DNA of 64,000 nt from Bolinopsis microptera (GCF_026151205.1 NC_087079.1:2513730-2577729); one strand, 5' to 3'. Positions 26,601-35,818 are shown, counted from the stretch's first letter. Notes: generated from the sequence alone by a model not told the origin. Translations and numbers: made by a program.

Positions 26601-27879
26601 AGGTTCAATTTAAATAGATTAGTATTTAGTTTTTTCTGTCCGTTTTGTGCTCACTTTGGCTGATGATGGAGTAATTTTTGATGAGGTATAACCTATTGCT
26701 TTTTCTTGGAATTTTTTTCTCTTTTATTTTAGTAGTAACTGGTTATTTTCATTTAGGTATTCTTCAGACACAAAGCAATTAATTGTTATTATTTTAGAAT
26801 TTTTAAACATTGCAATTTCTGTGAAGCTGGCTGTACATGTCATGGCAATGTAGTTAAAAATATGCTATTGAATGTATGGCGTATTTAAACAGAATTTTAT
26901 TGTTTTTTTATGTTATAAAGTTATAATGATAATGCTTAAAACGTGCACCCATGAGCTACAAATGTGTATTTTCTGTTTTCAGCCCATTTCTCTACTTTAA
27001 TTTAGCGAGCTAACAATTCGTACAGTTTTTAGCTAACAGAAAATAAACATATTATATATTTTTAAACGACATATTATTCAATACGGCCACAAGGTGCAGT
27101 GAGGATCAAGCATAATAATGATATTTATATGATGTTATATAAGACAAAAGAATAATATTGACATATTATGCAAAAAATGAAATTGCAACGTGGTAACCTG
27201 GCCTGAGTCCTGAACACAATTTACAATTAACAAAGTACTGAACTATAGCTGCTCTCACCTAGACACAAGTTTAGGATCAGCTTTACACAAGTCTGGTAAA
27301 CCCTTGATAGCTTCTCTCCTGATGACTGCCTCTTCCTCTTCACACAGATCTGAACAGGAGTAGTTATTGTGAAACTTTTCTTTTTAGGAGGAAATAAGCT
27401 TTAGAATGATATCATGAATTCACTAGTCTGATCAAATATTTAGAATTTATTTCCGAAGGTTTGATAAAATCCAAAAAAGTTCAAATCCATCATTAACCAA
27501 GTTGAGCATTGAAAGCTGCCTCCTGATGATTTGGGAAAGATTTGAAGAATCGCGGAATGAAGGATGCACACAATCTCTTTTCAGCATCAGATCCATTACT
27601 GATAGTGGAGAGAATTGAGAGATACTCTTCTTCGTACTGAGGAACAAAATGTGAAATTTTATTACAAAAATAAGGAGCCTTCAAGTGGACAATCAAAGTT
27701 TTCTTGTAATAGGAGCTTGCTTGTTTAAAGACAAGTTTCAGTAGTCAGTCTTCTTAGACTTTTAGATGAATTTCAGGTTGAAGAAAAACTATCCTTTTGT
27801 CTGTACTGACCTCTCCTGCTTTGTCTTTGGCATCAGCCAAAACTCCAAACTTCTTGTAAAGTCCTTCTACTCCCTCCAT
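1047..27879 (-). CDS. API5: API5, apoptosis inhibitor 5 (HEAT/ARM-repeat protein), multi-exon
   Basis: API5 is a nuclear helical-repeat protein linked to survival signalling and RNA-associated complexes. I traced 13 exons on the minus strand: 27811-27879 (ATG), 27498-27636, 27259-27349, 15652-15778, 14575-14703, 14091-14219, 10786-10941, 10309-10378, 6619-6749, 5764-5875, 5379-5455, 2622-2695 and 1047-1180. Every junction is AG/GT and the phases join without a break, giving about 479 residues against about 524 in human. Matching blocks include the N-terminal LYKKFGVLADAKDK, the HEAT block with FIPRFFKSFP then NAQLDLCEEEE, the NFSALECLLYAL block, the SYKSDTNFSWK block, and a basic K/R-rich tail with QVYAPPQGRYSGN. 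The last exon ends in phase 1, so at least one more exon follows. A candidate at 894-919 would add seven residues and a TAA, but it lacks the Arg/Gly-rich end. Intron 3 (about 11.5 kb) contains a GPCR gene on the other strand. Confidence 0.93.
1692..1910. repeat. 23-bp minisatellite in API5 intron 12
   Basis: About nine tandem copies of a 23-bp unit read as (g/a)atacaatgcactgtaagttagg, differing mainly at one G/A site. No open frame or protein match. Confidence 0.9.
3951..4530. mobile_element. truncated CAGGGTGGCC-type MITE (API5 intron 11)
   Basis: Starts CAGGGTGGCCCAAAAGTAAC after a TA and shares long stretches with the complete element at 11527-11951, including the GCAACCCTTTAATAA block and the segment GGAACTTCAAAGTTTCTAGA. 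The right terminus is missing. These termini are like those of mariner-type MITEs. Confidence 0.7.
5379..6749 (-). CDS. API5: API5 exons 9-11
   Basis: Exon 9 (6619-6749) carries YLPENAP followed by an acidic linker and NFSALECLLYAL, the family signature FSYVECLLY. Exon 10 (5764-5875) carries VPAFLKEE and a Cys-rich helix. Exon 11 (5379-5455) is short and Lys-rich (KVKLKTKAYKTCNN), matching the conserved KIKVVALKITNN segment. Phases 1/0/1/0 fit the flanking exons exactly. Confidence 0.9.
7785..7915. repeat. CACGTG-bearing short repeats
   Basis: Four to five imperfect copies of a roughly 22-bp unit reading caggcgcccacgtgacagta. Each good copy contains the palindromic E-box core CACGTG. It lies in API5 intron 8. 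Confidence 0.75.
8905..10190. repeat. 28-bp minisatellite, about 45 copies
   Basis: A highly uniform tandem array of a 28-bp unit reading ggtgcaggtgatggacactgttacccgg, about 1.28 kb long. Only a few variants appear (gcgggtg, actgctac, ggaaactg, and one copy with an inserted gagccc). It lies in API5 intron 8. The homogeneity suggests recent expansion or ongoing conversion. Confidence 0.97.
10309..10941 (-). CDS. API5: API5 exons 7-8
   Basis: Exon 7 (10786-10941, 52 codons) includes AILKYFGSLLPVF, equivalent to the human block with the TRFVTYFCEQVLP helix. Exon 8 (10309-10378) begins LLQGLAETVQS and ends in phase 1. It joins exon 9 about 3.6 kb away, across an intron that holds a 28-bp minisatellite. 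Confidence 0.88.
10470..10640. repeat. AT-rich ATATTGTACCAATATT repeats
   Basis: Repeated partly palindromic motif (aatattgtaccaatat) in about eight irregular copies within API5 intron 7. Each copy can form a short hairpin. Confidence 0.7.
11527..11951. mobile_element. complete 425-bp MITE with CAGGGTGGC termini and TA flanks
   Basis: Left end CAGGGTGGCCCAGAAGTAAC and right end (reverse complement) CAGGGTGGCACAGAAGTAAC, each flanked by TA, in API5 intron 6. It carries no transposase frame. A truncated relative is at 3951. The TA target and terminus suggest a Tc1/mariner-type non-autonomous element. Confidence 0.85.
12345..13035. repeat. 21-bp minisatellite, about 33 copies
   Basis: Unit reads tcagttcactgcacctggtta with a few substitutions. 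Because 21 is a multiple of three, several frames on both strands stay open for 219-272 codons. These are not supported as genes: no splice context, no family match, and substitutions do not follow a codon pattern. In API5 intron 6. Confidence 0.97.
14091..15778 (-). CDS. API5: API5 exons 4-6
   Basis: Exon 4 (15652-15778) encodes a helical block starting MSSVLSQLLP. Exon 5 (14575-14703) includes the ARKFFLERL helix. Exon 6 (14091-14219) includes YEEFVELMQVAGGIDRRKT. Exon 4 ends in phase 0, and exons 5 and 6 are both 129 nt in phase 0, so they would be neutral cassettes if skipped. Order and content follow human API5 helices in the first half of the protein. Confidence 0.92.
15875..16288. mobile_element. 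414-bp hAT-like MITE with 8-bp target duplication
   Basis: Termini CAGGGTTG and CAACCCTG are flanked on both sides by the exact 8-bp duplication GTATTACA (15867-15874 and 16289-16296). The 8-bp duplication and CAGGGTTG terminus are typical of hAT-superfamily non-autonomous elements. The interior is mostly degenerate AAGGTTTTT repeats. It sits about 90 bp from API5 exon 4 in intron 3. Confidence 0.85.
16327..16461. mobile_element. 135-bp palindromic MITE-like element
   Basis: Left TCGAACAATCCAAGCAATTCC is matched by its reverse complement at the right end, and an inner AATTCAGCAATTTGCCC block is also mirrored, so the unit forms a long hairpin. Confidence 0.75.
16625..17455. repeat. about 282-bp tandem duplication, 2.5 copies
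   Basis: The segments starting at 16913 and 17195 are nearly identical over about 260 bp. A partial copy of the same unit (16625-16770) precedes them with about 120 bp of extra sequence. Each copy ends near a poly-C tract after GGCGTGTCA. The short open frames here are just copies of each other. Confidence 0.85.
18076..19196. repeat. two copies of a dispersed repeat of about 300 bp
   Basis: Copy A (about 18112-18395) and copy B (about 18965-19196, continuing at 22447-22525) share GCCATTTTACTGACACCA, TTTCCGCAAAAACC, GGCCAAGGAATAA and the ending GATTCCTGCTAGTTAT or GGTTCCTGCTAGTTAT. Copy A is flanked on both sides by TATATAAAGCGAGACGATAT. Copy B is interrupted by the large element at 19197-22446. 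Confidence 0.85.
19197..22446. mobile_element. 3.25-kb terminal-inverted-repeat element with hairpin-forming ends
   Basis: Both ends are G8/C8 runs followed by TGTAACCCAAAAAAACCC and roughly 90 bp of inverted repeat. Each terminal repeat is itself a stem-loop (AACCCAAAAAAACCCAA pairing with TTGGGTTTTTTTGGGTT). It is flanked by the 5-bp duplication ATTTT, and copy A of the host repeat (about 18330) shows the uninterrupted site. The interior contains RTE-like LINE debris but no transposase that I recognise. It lies in API5 intron 3. Confidence 0.8.
20400..22050 (+). pseudogene. degraded RTE-type LINE with internal deletion
   Basis: The frame at 20817-21260 contains the start of an endonuclease/exonuclease/phosphatase domain (VSTFNIRTVREQHKR, then ILGLQEHHVV), typical of RTE-like elements. 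It stops soon after. The frames at 21385-21633 and 21668-21943 carry the C-terminal region (FRVRKAKAWAAYHKM, YGTETWTMTESLKRIDGCY, LNVDWREHRTNKE), broken by a frameshift near 21625. The reverse transcriptase core between them is deleted. Not functional. Confidence 0.85.
22526..25382. other. API5 intron 3 sequence without a supported gene
   Basis: AT-rich, with the CACGTG minisatellite at 24478-24690. The short open frames have no recognisable domain. The last 180 bp upstream of 25383 would include the promoter or 5' UTR of the GPCR gene, but no clear element can be called. Confidence 0.5.
24478..24690. repeat. 11-bp CACGTG(A)TAAC minisatellite
   Basis: About 18 copies of an 11-bp unit reading cgtgataacca, with a higher-order pattern in which every third unit reads cgtaataatca. 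Overlapping units create many CACGTG palindromes. Two minus-strand frames stay open across it only because of the repetition. Confidence 0.95.
25383..26537 (+). CDS. intronless class A-like GPCR nested in API5 intron 3
   Basis: 384 residues, single exon, opposite in strand to API5. Seven hydrophobic segments are visible. Rhodopsin-family marks: N31 in TM1 (LLLNPLT), D57 in TM2 (SVTDIL), Cys86 before TM3 and Cys162 in the second extracellular loop (likely disulphide), P195 in TM5, and NPVVY at 337-341 in TM7 followed by a basic tail. The TM3 DRY motif is replaced by ART (110-112), and the TM6 CWxP site reads NVPCW. N-terminal NNS and loop NST are possible N-glycosylation sites. The third intracellular loop is long (about 212-270) and basic. 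Ligand unknown; probably a lineage-specific orphan receptor. The next AATAAA is around 27041. Confidence 0.9.
   Translation: MSNNSTLLTMTTDYLLGTAELVSVVTGLLLNPLTIPHFFHHRKQFTSFLYLLISVTDILILVSCFPTAISMLNRKAAMFLENRIICLLSGFIFNVFSRVSVFLIAMLSVARTIQLVFPFTVIKPAIYLAAFIVYFCLNVCLAGLPLVFSKTTYYYTAFFGQCTWGINELSFVNSTDSSLWYGMTYTTIILPWLVPGLVVVVSCVASVTVLLRSSINRKQLRNTSDNNRKHIVLRFKSNGLTRPGPGKDLDRAHSLQVNIANDEPDLATAAVTQATITILIMTLVYILFNVPCWLVYCYLLSTEFNALTWTTDFKVEELQLVFILVGRVSVALNSASNPVVYLCRMKPLRARLRSSRAMMLIRRQMVRRGLYKEANSEKTNVTSK
27259..27879 (-). CDS. API5: API5 exons 1-3
   Basis: Exon 1 (27811-27879) starts MEGVEGLYKKFGVLADA, like the N-terminus of animal API5. Exon 2 (27498-27636) gives the first HEAT repeat. Exon 3 (27259-27349) encodes DLCEEEEAVIRREAIKGLP, matching the family DLCEDE.xIRRxAIKxLP block. 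The exon 2/3 junction splits the Asp codon (G + AT). Exon 3 ends in phase 2 and joins exon 4 11.5 kb away with AG+G. Confidence 0.95.
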
Positions 27880-28609
27880 AACTATTTGACAATGATTTGA
27901 AAACTAGTACTAACAAAATATACATACATTTGATAGATTAACAATCCATTTTATAACTTATTTTACGCTTTCTTGACACATTTTTGCAGCACCTCGGCAC
28001 AATTTATTTGCACCTAGATACCATGGTCCATGACCAACCTACTTGATAGACGAAGTAAGTCAATTAGCTGCTAGGTAAAAGAAAGTTCGTTGTTTCTTCA
28101 ATAAGTAGAAACACAGGCTGATGGTATATTTTCAAAATGAACAAGATGTGAGGTTCATGTTATATATAATATCAATATGTAACTTTCAGGCTTATTGTAT
28201 GAATTATAGTAGAAATTAAATGTTTTCAATCGTTGTAAATAAATTAAATACAAAATCCTAATTACAAAACAGAACTAAGTTAACATCAAACTTTCAAATC
28301 TATAAGATTGATAAAATATAATAATCATCAAATTTGTCCTCCAGATTCTTTTTATTTTACAAGGGTCACAGGTTTGTACCTAGAATACCGAAGGACTACA
28401 ACAAGTTGACCAGAATTCCTTTTGTTTTTCTTTAACAATTGAATCCACACAATTAAGATTATCCCTAAATTTAACTCTATATAAGAAATCAGCTGATATC
28501 ACTGAAGCCGGAAGCGATTTGATAGGCACTAGCCAGCTACACTTGCCATAATCACCAGGCAAAATAGAACAGAGTGCTTTTCAATTCATAGCGCTACTTT
28601 GGGGGAAGC
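27880..28609. other. intergenic region between SDR39U1 3' end and API5 start
   Basis: 730 bp of AT-rich sequence that must hold the API5 promoter and the SDR39U1 3' UTR. No core promoter element stands out. The open stretch at 28380-28562 has no recognisable product. Confidence 0.5.
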
Positions 28610-30981
28610 CTACTTTGCAGCCTTTTTATTTCTACCAATGACCATTTTAAAGACCCTCATCCCCGGAGTTGTACAGCCCTCCAGTGAGTCCACCATGGCC
28701 TTCATGGCAGAGTCAATGTCTTTGTGCTGGAACTGAAAACCAAAGTCCAGCAGTTTCTGAGGGACAACTTTGGGACTGTCTAAAAGAATACAGTCTGCTC
28801 TTTCTGTTCCGTACATGAGCCGAACAAGAGGTGCAGGCAAGGTGATCTTCTGTACACTAGTCATACACGCATCAGCTGAAATTTTAAGAGCGGTAAAGAG
28901 TGTGTATTTTTACTAATTAAATATTTGAAATAATTACGCTGCATAGGGTTACACCGGTACATTTGTACATGAGGTATACAATCATTAATAGTATTGAAAC
29001 TATTGTAATAACAGCTACAACAAAGTAAAAGTTACCCAACGCCCGAGTGAACTGAGAGTTGTCGACAATTTGCGGAGCCACAAAGTTGACAGGCCCACTG
29101 ACTTCCTCATTCTCAATCATCATCTCCAGGGCGCTCACTGTATCGTCAATGTGTATCCAGGGGAAGGGTTGCTCACCTGATCCGACCACAGTTCCACCAA
29201 AAAGAAGGCCTTGTGGTAACAAAATTCTCATAGGATCTGTGTTGTATGCCAGCACCACCCCTGATTGCGATGTTACAGTTACTTCTCACTACTGATTAAG
29301 CAGCTGAGTTGTTTGGTCAGAACAACGTTTTATATGATATTGGAAATAGGACCATTGGACCAATCAAAGATTTAATTTATCATATTCCATCAAGACGTGC
29401 TCTCACGTTCTGATAAAGATAAAGAGGAACTTTAAAGCTTACCGAATCTAGGGTTAACAACTCTGGTTTGACATTCCTCTGTTAGTTTAGAGCTCTCCTC
29501 CCACTTCAAGCAGAGGTCGGTAAAGTAGGTTTCCTTTCCTTTAGCTACCGGAGGGTCTGACTCTGTGTATGTCTTCTCGGCATCCAGACCGTACACTCCT
29601 AAGTAATGAATAAGGAATTTAAAAATAAATCATCATCATTTCGTTTGAGCGTCTTCTGTGGCATTCACACTTGAAATCACGGGGAAAATATTAAATAAGC
29701 CACCACGATCACGAGTTTAATGAAATGTGACACTATTCCTATGAAGATATAGATTATAGATGTCTCTAACTAGTAACTAGGCAAATATTTGAAGAAGACC
29801 AACCTACCAACAGCAGAAGCAGATATAAACAGTTTTGGAGGAGCCTCAGATTTAGCAATTGCTTTGGCAAGTTTTGTTGTTGTGTCGATTCTGAAAATTT
29901 TTGAACAATTGTTATGATCTGCCAGGTGTAATTACAAAAATAAATAACTTGCGATCTAAGAATTGTTACAGTTCCCTAAAAATATTTTGAACTACTGCTG
30001 TTACTAAACTTGGCTGATGCTTTAAGATTACCCACTAAATAGTAAATAACGAACCTGCTGCTGGTAATGGATTTCTTTATTGAATTTACCCAAGGTCCCG
30101 GCTTGCCAATTGACTGGCCAGATAAATTTATAACAACATCCGTGTCCAAAGGCAGTCCATCTTTATCAATATCTTTCTGTAGAAAAAAAGTCTTTCAGTA
30201 CGCTGTACGGTGAATGAGAACAAGAACTTACAAGGGGTAAATAAGGCACATCAAACTGGTTGCCATTGATTGTGATTTGTGATCGGTTTCAAACAGGGAC
30301 AAATGGATTTCGCGGTAATTTTGGCCAAAAATCGCGATACCGCGAATTAAATTTCGCGGTATATTAAACTATACATAAAATTTGTCGCAAATAATGGGAA
30401 AAATCGCGATTCCGTACATGCTGCGATTTCCTTTTGTCCCTGGTTAAGTTTCAAACACTTAAAAAAAATTGAGTTTGACTTACCCAGCTTATGAAATTCT
30501 TTGCCATCTGATGTCTTGCTCCATCAGCAGGAGCTACTTTTGACGCTTTATTCAAGGCCTGAAAATTTAAGATATGATTTAAAGATTTAACAGTTGCTTT
30601 TGTTGGCTCATCCACTCATTCACCCCCATCTAATCAAACCTATCGAAGACAACTGTTTCAATAATTTTAATTCAATAAACAATCTGAGAAACAATAGAGG
30701 ACGGACAATAATCTACAAAACCTTAAGGTATGTAAATACTTGTAATAAGTAAGTAAAGGATTAAGTATCAGAGTATACTCCTGAGAAGAAGAACTCGCAC
30801 AGATATTCGAAATATCGCTAATCATGGCCCCCTAGCATAGCCTCTGTTATTATGTACCTACCCATGCTTGTCTGGAAATGACGGAAACATTGTGACCCCC
30901 TTTGATGAGACTGCTGACAAGGTATTTCCCTATGTTACCAGTGCCTCCACCTATCACTATGTTCTTGACACTCCCTGCCAT
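28610..30981 (-). CDS. SDR39U1: SDR39U1, epimerase family protein (YfcH type), 7 exons
   Basis: Extended short-chain dehydrogenase-like protein binding NAD(P)(H); substrate not established. Exons: 30862-30981, 30484-30558, 30055-30176, 29808-29890, 29443-29598, 29036-29260 and 28610-28875. All are bounded by AG/GT with compatible phases, giving 348 residues against about 300 usual. The N-terminus has the Rossmann motif GGGTGNIG. Then come VVINLSGQSIGKP (family VVNLAGENI), SSRIDTTTKLAKAI, SASAVGVYG with the YG site, FTDLCLKWEESS (family LADLCxxWE), FPWIHIDD and the C-terminal epimerase-family domain with LPAPLVRLMYG and LLDFGFQF. The ATG at 30981 is the first in-frame start before the nucleotide-binding motif. 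Confidence 0.93.
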
Positions 30982-31468
30982 ACTACTGCAAATTGCAATG
31001 TTACAATTTTACGCTTACAGTGGCACAAAACACTGATATTATTATATAATACATAATTAACCGGAATTCTTATATTGTATGGTATGTATGTACGAATATT
31101 GAAATACTTTTCAGCTACCAATAGTTTCCAGATGAATCATTTGAAATTGTAAATTGTTAACTGTTTTAAATAAAAAATGAAGATGCTAATTGTCAGATCT
31201 AGAAAATATAATGTTAATTAATATTTCATCAGATACAAAACATGTAGACCAATTAAACAAAACATTTAACGCATTACATAATTTAGACCGATTCTAAAAG
31301 AAATCATTAAAAGACAGTGGTCACTGATAAAAATAGGTTACAAAAGTCATGAAAAATATCTCCCACTCCAGCAATACTAATGGAAGAAGCTAAAAAAATA
31401 GACATTGACTTAAATCAATCATTTTTTGTCAAAAACCACCCCTTGAACATTTAAAAATTGAAGCGATG
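30982..31468. other. no supported gene
   Basis: AT-rich sequence upstream of the SDR39U1 start codon, expected to contain its promoter. No domain, splice pattern or repeat seen. Confidence 0.5.
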
Positions 31469-33635
31469 TATATGGACACGTTCATTTGAGTTTGAGGATA
31501 TTGGTAAATATAAGTGACCCTATTAAAAGGCACAGTGTAGTTGACTTTGTCACACTATGAAATTACATAAACCCTTGATGGTTAGGATAATCGTCTCATC
31601 CTCTAGGCTAACTTTGTCACATAACGATATCTTAATCAGGTGATAAGATATCGCTTAAATACGGCCGGCACGGAAATGGTTACATTGTCACACTATAAAC
31701 ATGTGACGGAGTAAATATGGACCCCTTGCTGCCGTTTTTGACCAAATTTTTGAGTGTCCAGTTGATTGGATGGGTACATATGACCATTACCTACATATTT
31801 GACGACTTTTTTCGTTGGATGGTGCACTCAGGTTTACTTTGTCACACATTAAAGAAAATATATGATGAATGTTTAGGGTACCCTGATAAGCAATGCTGAG
31901 TAGTGTAGGTTTATTTGATGGCCTGAAAGTGCTGGGAATTGTTATTATATCATATAGTCGTAAGGAATTATAACACAGAAGGCACAACCAAGTTTACTTT
32001 GTCACATAATCTTGATGATATCTGAACATGTGTGAAATTGAACAAATAATGATATACCAGCTTAAACCCCCTTATATTACGTACTATGGATCAAACAACA
32101 CTGCTAGTATCATGCACCAGTCACAAGAATCATTATTAGGTGGTAATATGTTAACAGTGTCACAATTAAACTACCACAACATGGTCAAAATAGGGTAATT
32201 TCGTCACAAAAAAATTATTATAACTCTGTTAGCTCCTTGCTGGCAAAATAACTAGTTTATCGAAAAAATTTTGATGATTAAGTTACATAGTATTCTAATA
32301 GAGGTATAGTTCTTCAAAATAGGGGCAAGACATGTTTATTTTGTCACATCAGTTATTATAAGAGTTAGGTAATCGTCATCAGATTAAAAAATATTTTTCG
32401 TAGTTTGGATCGATTAATATACCTGTAATAAAGCATCCTATGCCAATTTTAACGTGCACTATCTTGATATTGTTGGGGCAGGGAAAGTTAATTTTGTCAC
32501 ATTTTCAGTGTCATTGACAAATTAATCTAAAATTGTTAAAATTGAGCTCTGATGTTCTGGACAATATTCTTCCAATCCTTTTTGAAAGAATGTTGAATTC
32601 TAATAGTGTTATAGATCGCCAAAATAGGGGCAAGACATGTTTACTTTGTCACATCAGTTATTATAAGAGTTAGGTAATCGTCATCACATTAACATATATT
32701 TTGTAGTTTGGATTGATTTATATAGGCAATTAAGCATCCTATGCCAATTTTAACACACTATCTTGATATTGTTGGGGCAGGGAAAGTTAATTTTGTCACA
32801 TTTTTAGTGACTTTGACAAATTTAACCTAAAATTGTTAAACTTAAGAATGTTGAATTCTAATAGAGGTATAGAATATAGATCTTCAAAATAGGGGCAAGA
32901 CATGTTCACTTTGTCACATCAGTTATTATAAGAGACTATTTCATTCTATAATCATTGTTTTTAACTCATTTACTATTTCGTATAATTTTTTGTGACAATG
33001 TAAACATCAACTGATCTTAACTTGCATCAACTACATTGTCATCATATAAAGTTTTCCCGCCTTTCAAACCCAAAATCAAATATAAATAATTCGCCCAAAA
33101 TTTAAAATTTCATTATATATTGTGACAGAATTAACCTCATTTCCCAATAACCAAGTGCCTGTATTAGCTAACTATTCAAAACAATATATTTTAGGGCTAT
33201 GATTGGTAGAGCAACCATCAAATAATGAGTTGAAGGGGTTTTTAGGACACCTCACAATAAAATAGAGGTATGGTATCATTAGTGTGACAAAGTTACCCAA
33301 ATATTGCCTTGTAACCGTTCGATCCGTGCCCATTAACCAATGTTGTATCATAATTGTAAGATTGACCTAATTTACTATATTTCAGACCAAGGAATGATAA
33401 TTAGACAACTGCAGTTAACTAAGTCACACAAAATGTGACATTTGAAACATTATAGTGCCTAACAACAATAGATTTTCTTTCTGAGCGGTGCATATGGGAG
33501 TATGGGTTACGTGGCTAATGTTCAGAACTTCTGAACGTGCTAGGTTAATAGATGTCAAAATTAAGCCACTATCGTCGAAAACGCTATTATTTTTGTTTAC
33601 CAATATCCTCAAACTCAAATGAACGTGTCCATATA
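31469..33635. mobile_element. 2.17-kb non-coding element with perfect 40-bp inverted ends and TTGTCACA motifs
   Basis: Left end 31469-31508 is a perfect reverse complement of 33596-33635 (core GGACACGTTCATTTGAG). A TA dinucleotide at each outer edge is compatible with a TA target. The left two thirds contains at least ten copies of TTTGTCACA or close variants in one orientation, and the right third carries the reverse form TGTGACAA. Inside, a segment of about 310 bp (GGGGCAAGACATGTTTA then TTTGTCACATCAGTTATTATAAGAG) recurs at about 32320, 32627 and 32893. No transposase frame, so it is non-autonomous. Confidence 0.85.
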
Positions 33636-33697
33636 AAATATAATTATGAATTATAACGTCATAACAAATACAATCACATACAAAAATGCAAAACCAA

Positions 33698-35052
33698 TCA
33701 AAATATCACAGCAGTCTCCTCACTTTCCACACCATCACCCCCAGGACCCCAGGGTCTAAGAGGTTTGGTATACTCGGAGGCCCAGTCCCTATCAAACACT
33801 CCAGCCACAGTCCCACACACACCACACCCTCCCCCGTTCTCCATGATCATACTAATCCCCCAGTACTGGTGAAGTAGTCTCCAGACCAGTTACTTGTAGA
33901 CACGTACGTGTTCTTATCTGTAACAACGAATTTAGCATGGTTGACTCGCGCGTACTGCAGACGTTCTTGTGCGGGTGTGTAGGCTGGTATGATGAACAGT
34001 TTGACTTTACTGACGACTTTATGGTCTCTTCCGCTGCCATCAAGAGCTGCAAGGCTGGAGAGATAGTGGTATTCATCAGATCGGGACAGGTTGTGCGGCA
34101 TCAGACCTACCAGGAGCCTAAGTTCAACTCCACGGTTAAAAACAGCTCTGCGCAGCGCATCGTCTATAACTGGCCAGTATTTGTTAGGATTAGTGTAGAT
34201 AATGGCGGGAAAGTAGTCCATTACTTCAATGTGGATGAACTTCTCAGCTGAGTCCAACACATGTATCAGACCATCAATTCCAACAGTTCGGCTTTTTGTA
34301 CAAAACTGTGGTGGGCTTGAAACTAAAAAGGCTGTCATCACAGTGTTTGATTGCATAGTTTTAAACCTCATGGGATTGTTGCTGTTGTATAAAGTATCCA
34401 ACGATGCAGGGAATTTATCAGGAACTGGGTTGGTTGTAAGATACCAGTAAATTTCAAACATCTTTTGAAGATCCTGAGCGATAACTCGACAGTTTATACC
34501 CAGGATTCCCAACTCTTTGACCTGCCGAAGGGATTGCCAGTCCATGTTTGCAGACCCAAGATAGAAGCTTGTCTGATCAGCAACCCACAACTTAGTATGG
34601 ATTATCCCACCCCCTATCAGTTTCTCAAAGTCGAGATACCTCACTTCTGCTGCTCCAGCATCCGCTAAATCCTTGGTATCAGGATCAGGAAACTCCTTAT
34701 CAGGAACATTGTGCACAATCCTCAATCCACCTCCGGCTTCTTTTAATCTCAACCCAGTTCTCCGTAAACCACTCCAAATATCCCTCCCATCTTCATCAGA
34801 TCCATCCTCGGCAGGTGGGCTGGGTCTCAGATCAAAGTAATACTCAGCGATATCAAGATTAAGTTGGGCTGCATCGAGTAGCTGAGTAAGAGCCATAGTG
34901 GTGGGCTCATTTCTTGGAAGGGAGGAGTTGGCGAAGGTGAGACCGTCAGGAATTGTTTCCACAATCCTTAGTTCTTCACAAGAAGTAGGGTCAAGTGACA
35001 GGGTATACGAGGAGAGGGAGAGCAGGAGCAGGGTCAGCAGAATTTGCTGCAT
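33698..35052 (-). CDS. PLD3/PLD4-like phospholipase D family protein, frame broken near 3' end
   Basis: Single-exon gene. In animals PLD3/PLD4 are endolysosomal exonucleases of the phospholipase D superfamily. N-terminal hydrophobic segment (residues 3-19) acts as signal or anchor. First HKD site: H152, K154, D159 followed by GSANMDWQSL. Second: H372, K374, D379 followed by TSNWSG. The open frame from ATG 35052 runs to a TGA at 33847 (401 residues). The expected C-terminus, with GVFDRDWASEY like the family FLRDWDSPY, continues in another frame from about 33856 to a TGA at 33698. The shift maps to a run of five G (minus strand) at 33857-33861. A one-base loss there explains it, either as a real mutation or as a homopolymer sequence error. 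Confidence 0.9.
33857..33861 (-). other. one-base frame break in PLD3/4-like gene
   Basis: Upstream of this G run the frame reads SGDYFTSTGG. Downstream, a different frame reads SMIMENGGG and then the conserved RDW motif. One extra G would join them without other change. Confidence 0.8.
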
Positions 35053-35690
35053 CTTAGGAGTAGGGATATGATTAAAAGATATTTGTTTTCATTTTATTTT
35101 ATGTGTTTAAATCTTCTCAAATTGTTCAAATTGTTAATAAAAGTAGTCTAATTTTTCCTCTATTGAATTTTACGGTTACTTTAATAGATTGAATGAATAG
35201 TTTGCAAAGTCATTAACTGTCAGATTGCGAATGAGAGTTTTCGGAAACAGTTTAACTTAGGCTAAAAATAAAACTGACATTTAGTAGCCATTTGTAGAAA
35301 ATAAATAGTCTCAAAATTATGTTACAGCAAAACGTTTAAACACATTATCCGACAATCAATAAATAAACTTGGGTTTAATGAAATTTCAAAAAGGCGTTGA
35401 AGAACGTTACGTGCAGGTAAATGCAAAACTCGACATTATAAAATGGACAGGCAAATACTGTGTAATATTATATCGTTAAAGGTGTACTATGAAACTTGAT
35501 ACAGTATGTATCATGGGAATTTGAAATGAAAATATACCTAGCGAGTGAAGAGAACCATACTTGAAGGAAATTAAATAAATCAGGGTGGAAAAACACAGTA
35601 TCATTTATTTTCCTACTAACATTTTCTTTCAGTCTTTTCAAATCCCACTAAATAAATAGAAAATAACAGATAATATTAGCTTGAACGGAA

Positions 35691-35818
35691 CTAGATACCA
35701 AGATTGGCTTGCAGTTCCATTATTTCGAGTTCATCCAGAATAGCACGTGTCATGTCACGAGTCTTGGCTTTCCCACCGAGGTCTATTGTACGACAGCTTC
35801 GCTTGTTTAAAACATTCT
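35691..35818 (-). CDS. IDH3G: IDH3 alternative terminal exon B (distal)
   Basis: Acceptor ATTTCAG at 35819-35825, then [31 protein letters not shown] and a longer tail ending LGI before TAG at 35691. It uses the same phase as exon A at 36284-36393 and is a diverged duplicate of it. Confidence 0.85.

Noticed and set aside
33847-33849. Stop-codon readthrough to explain the PLD C-terminus
   Set aside because: The conserved continuation is in a different frame, so readthrough of this TGA would not give it; a one-base shift does.
33847-34668. Several plus-strand frames opposite the PLD and IDH3 genes
   Set aside because: They are antisense shadows of coding sequence on the minus strand with no domain of their own.
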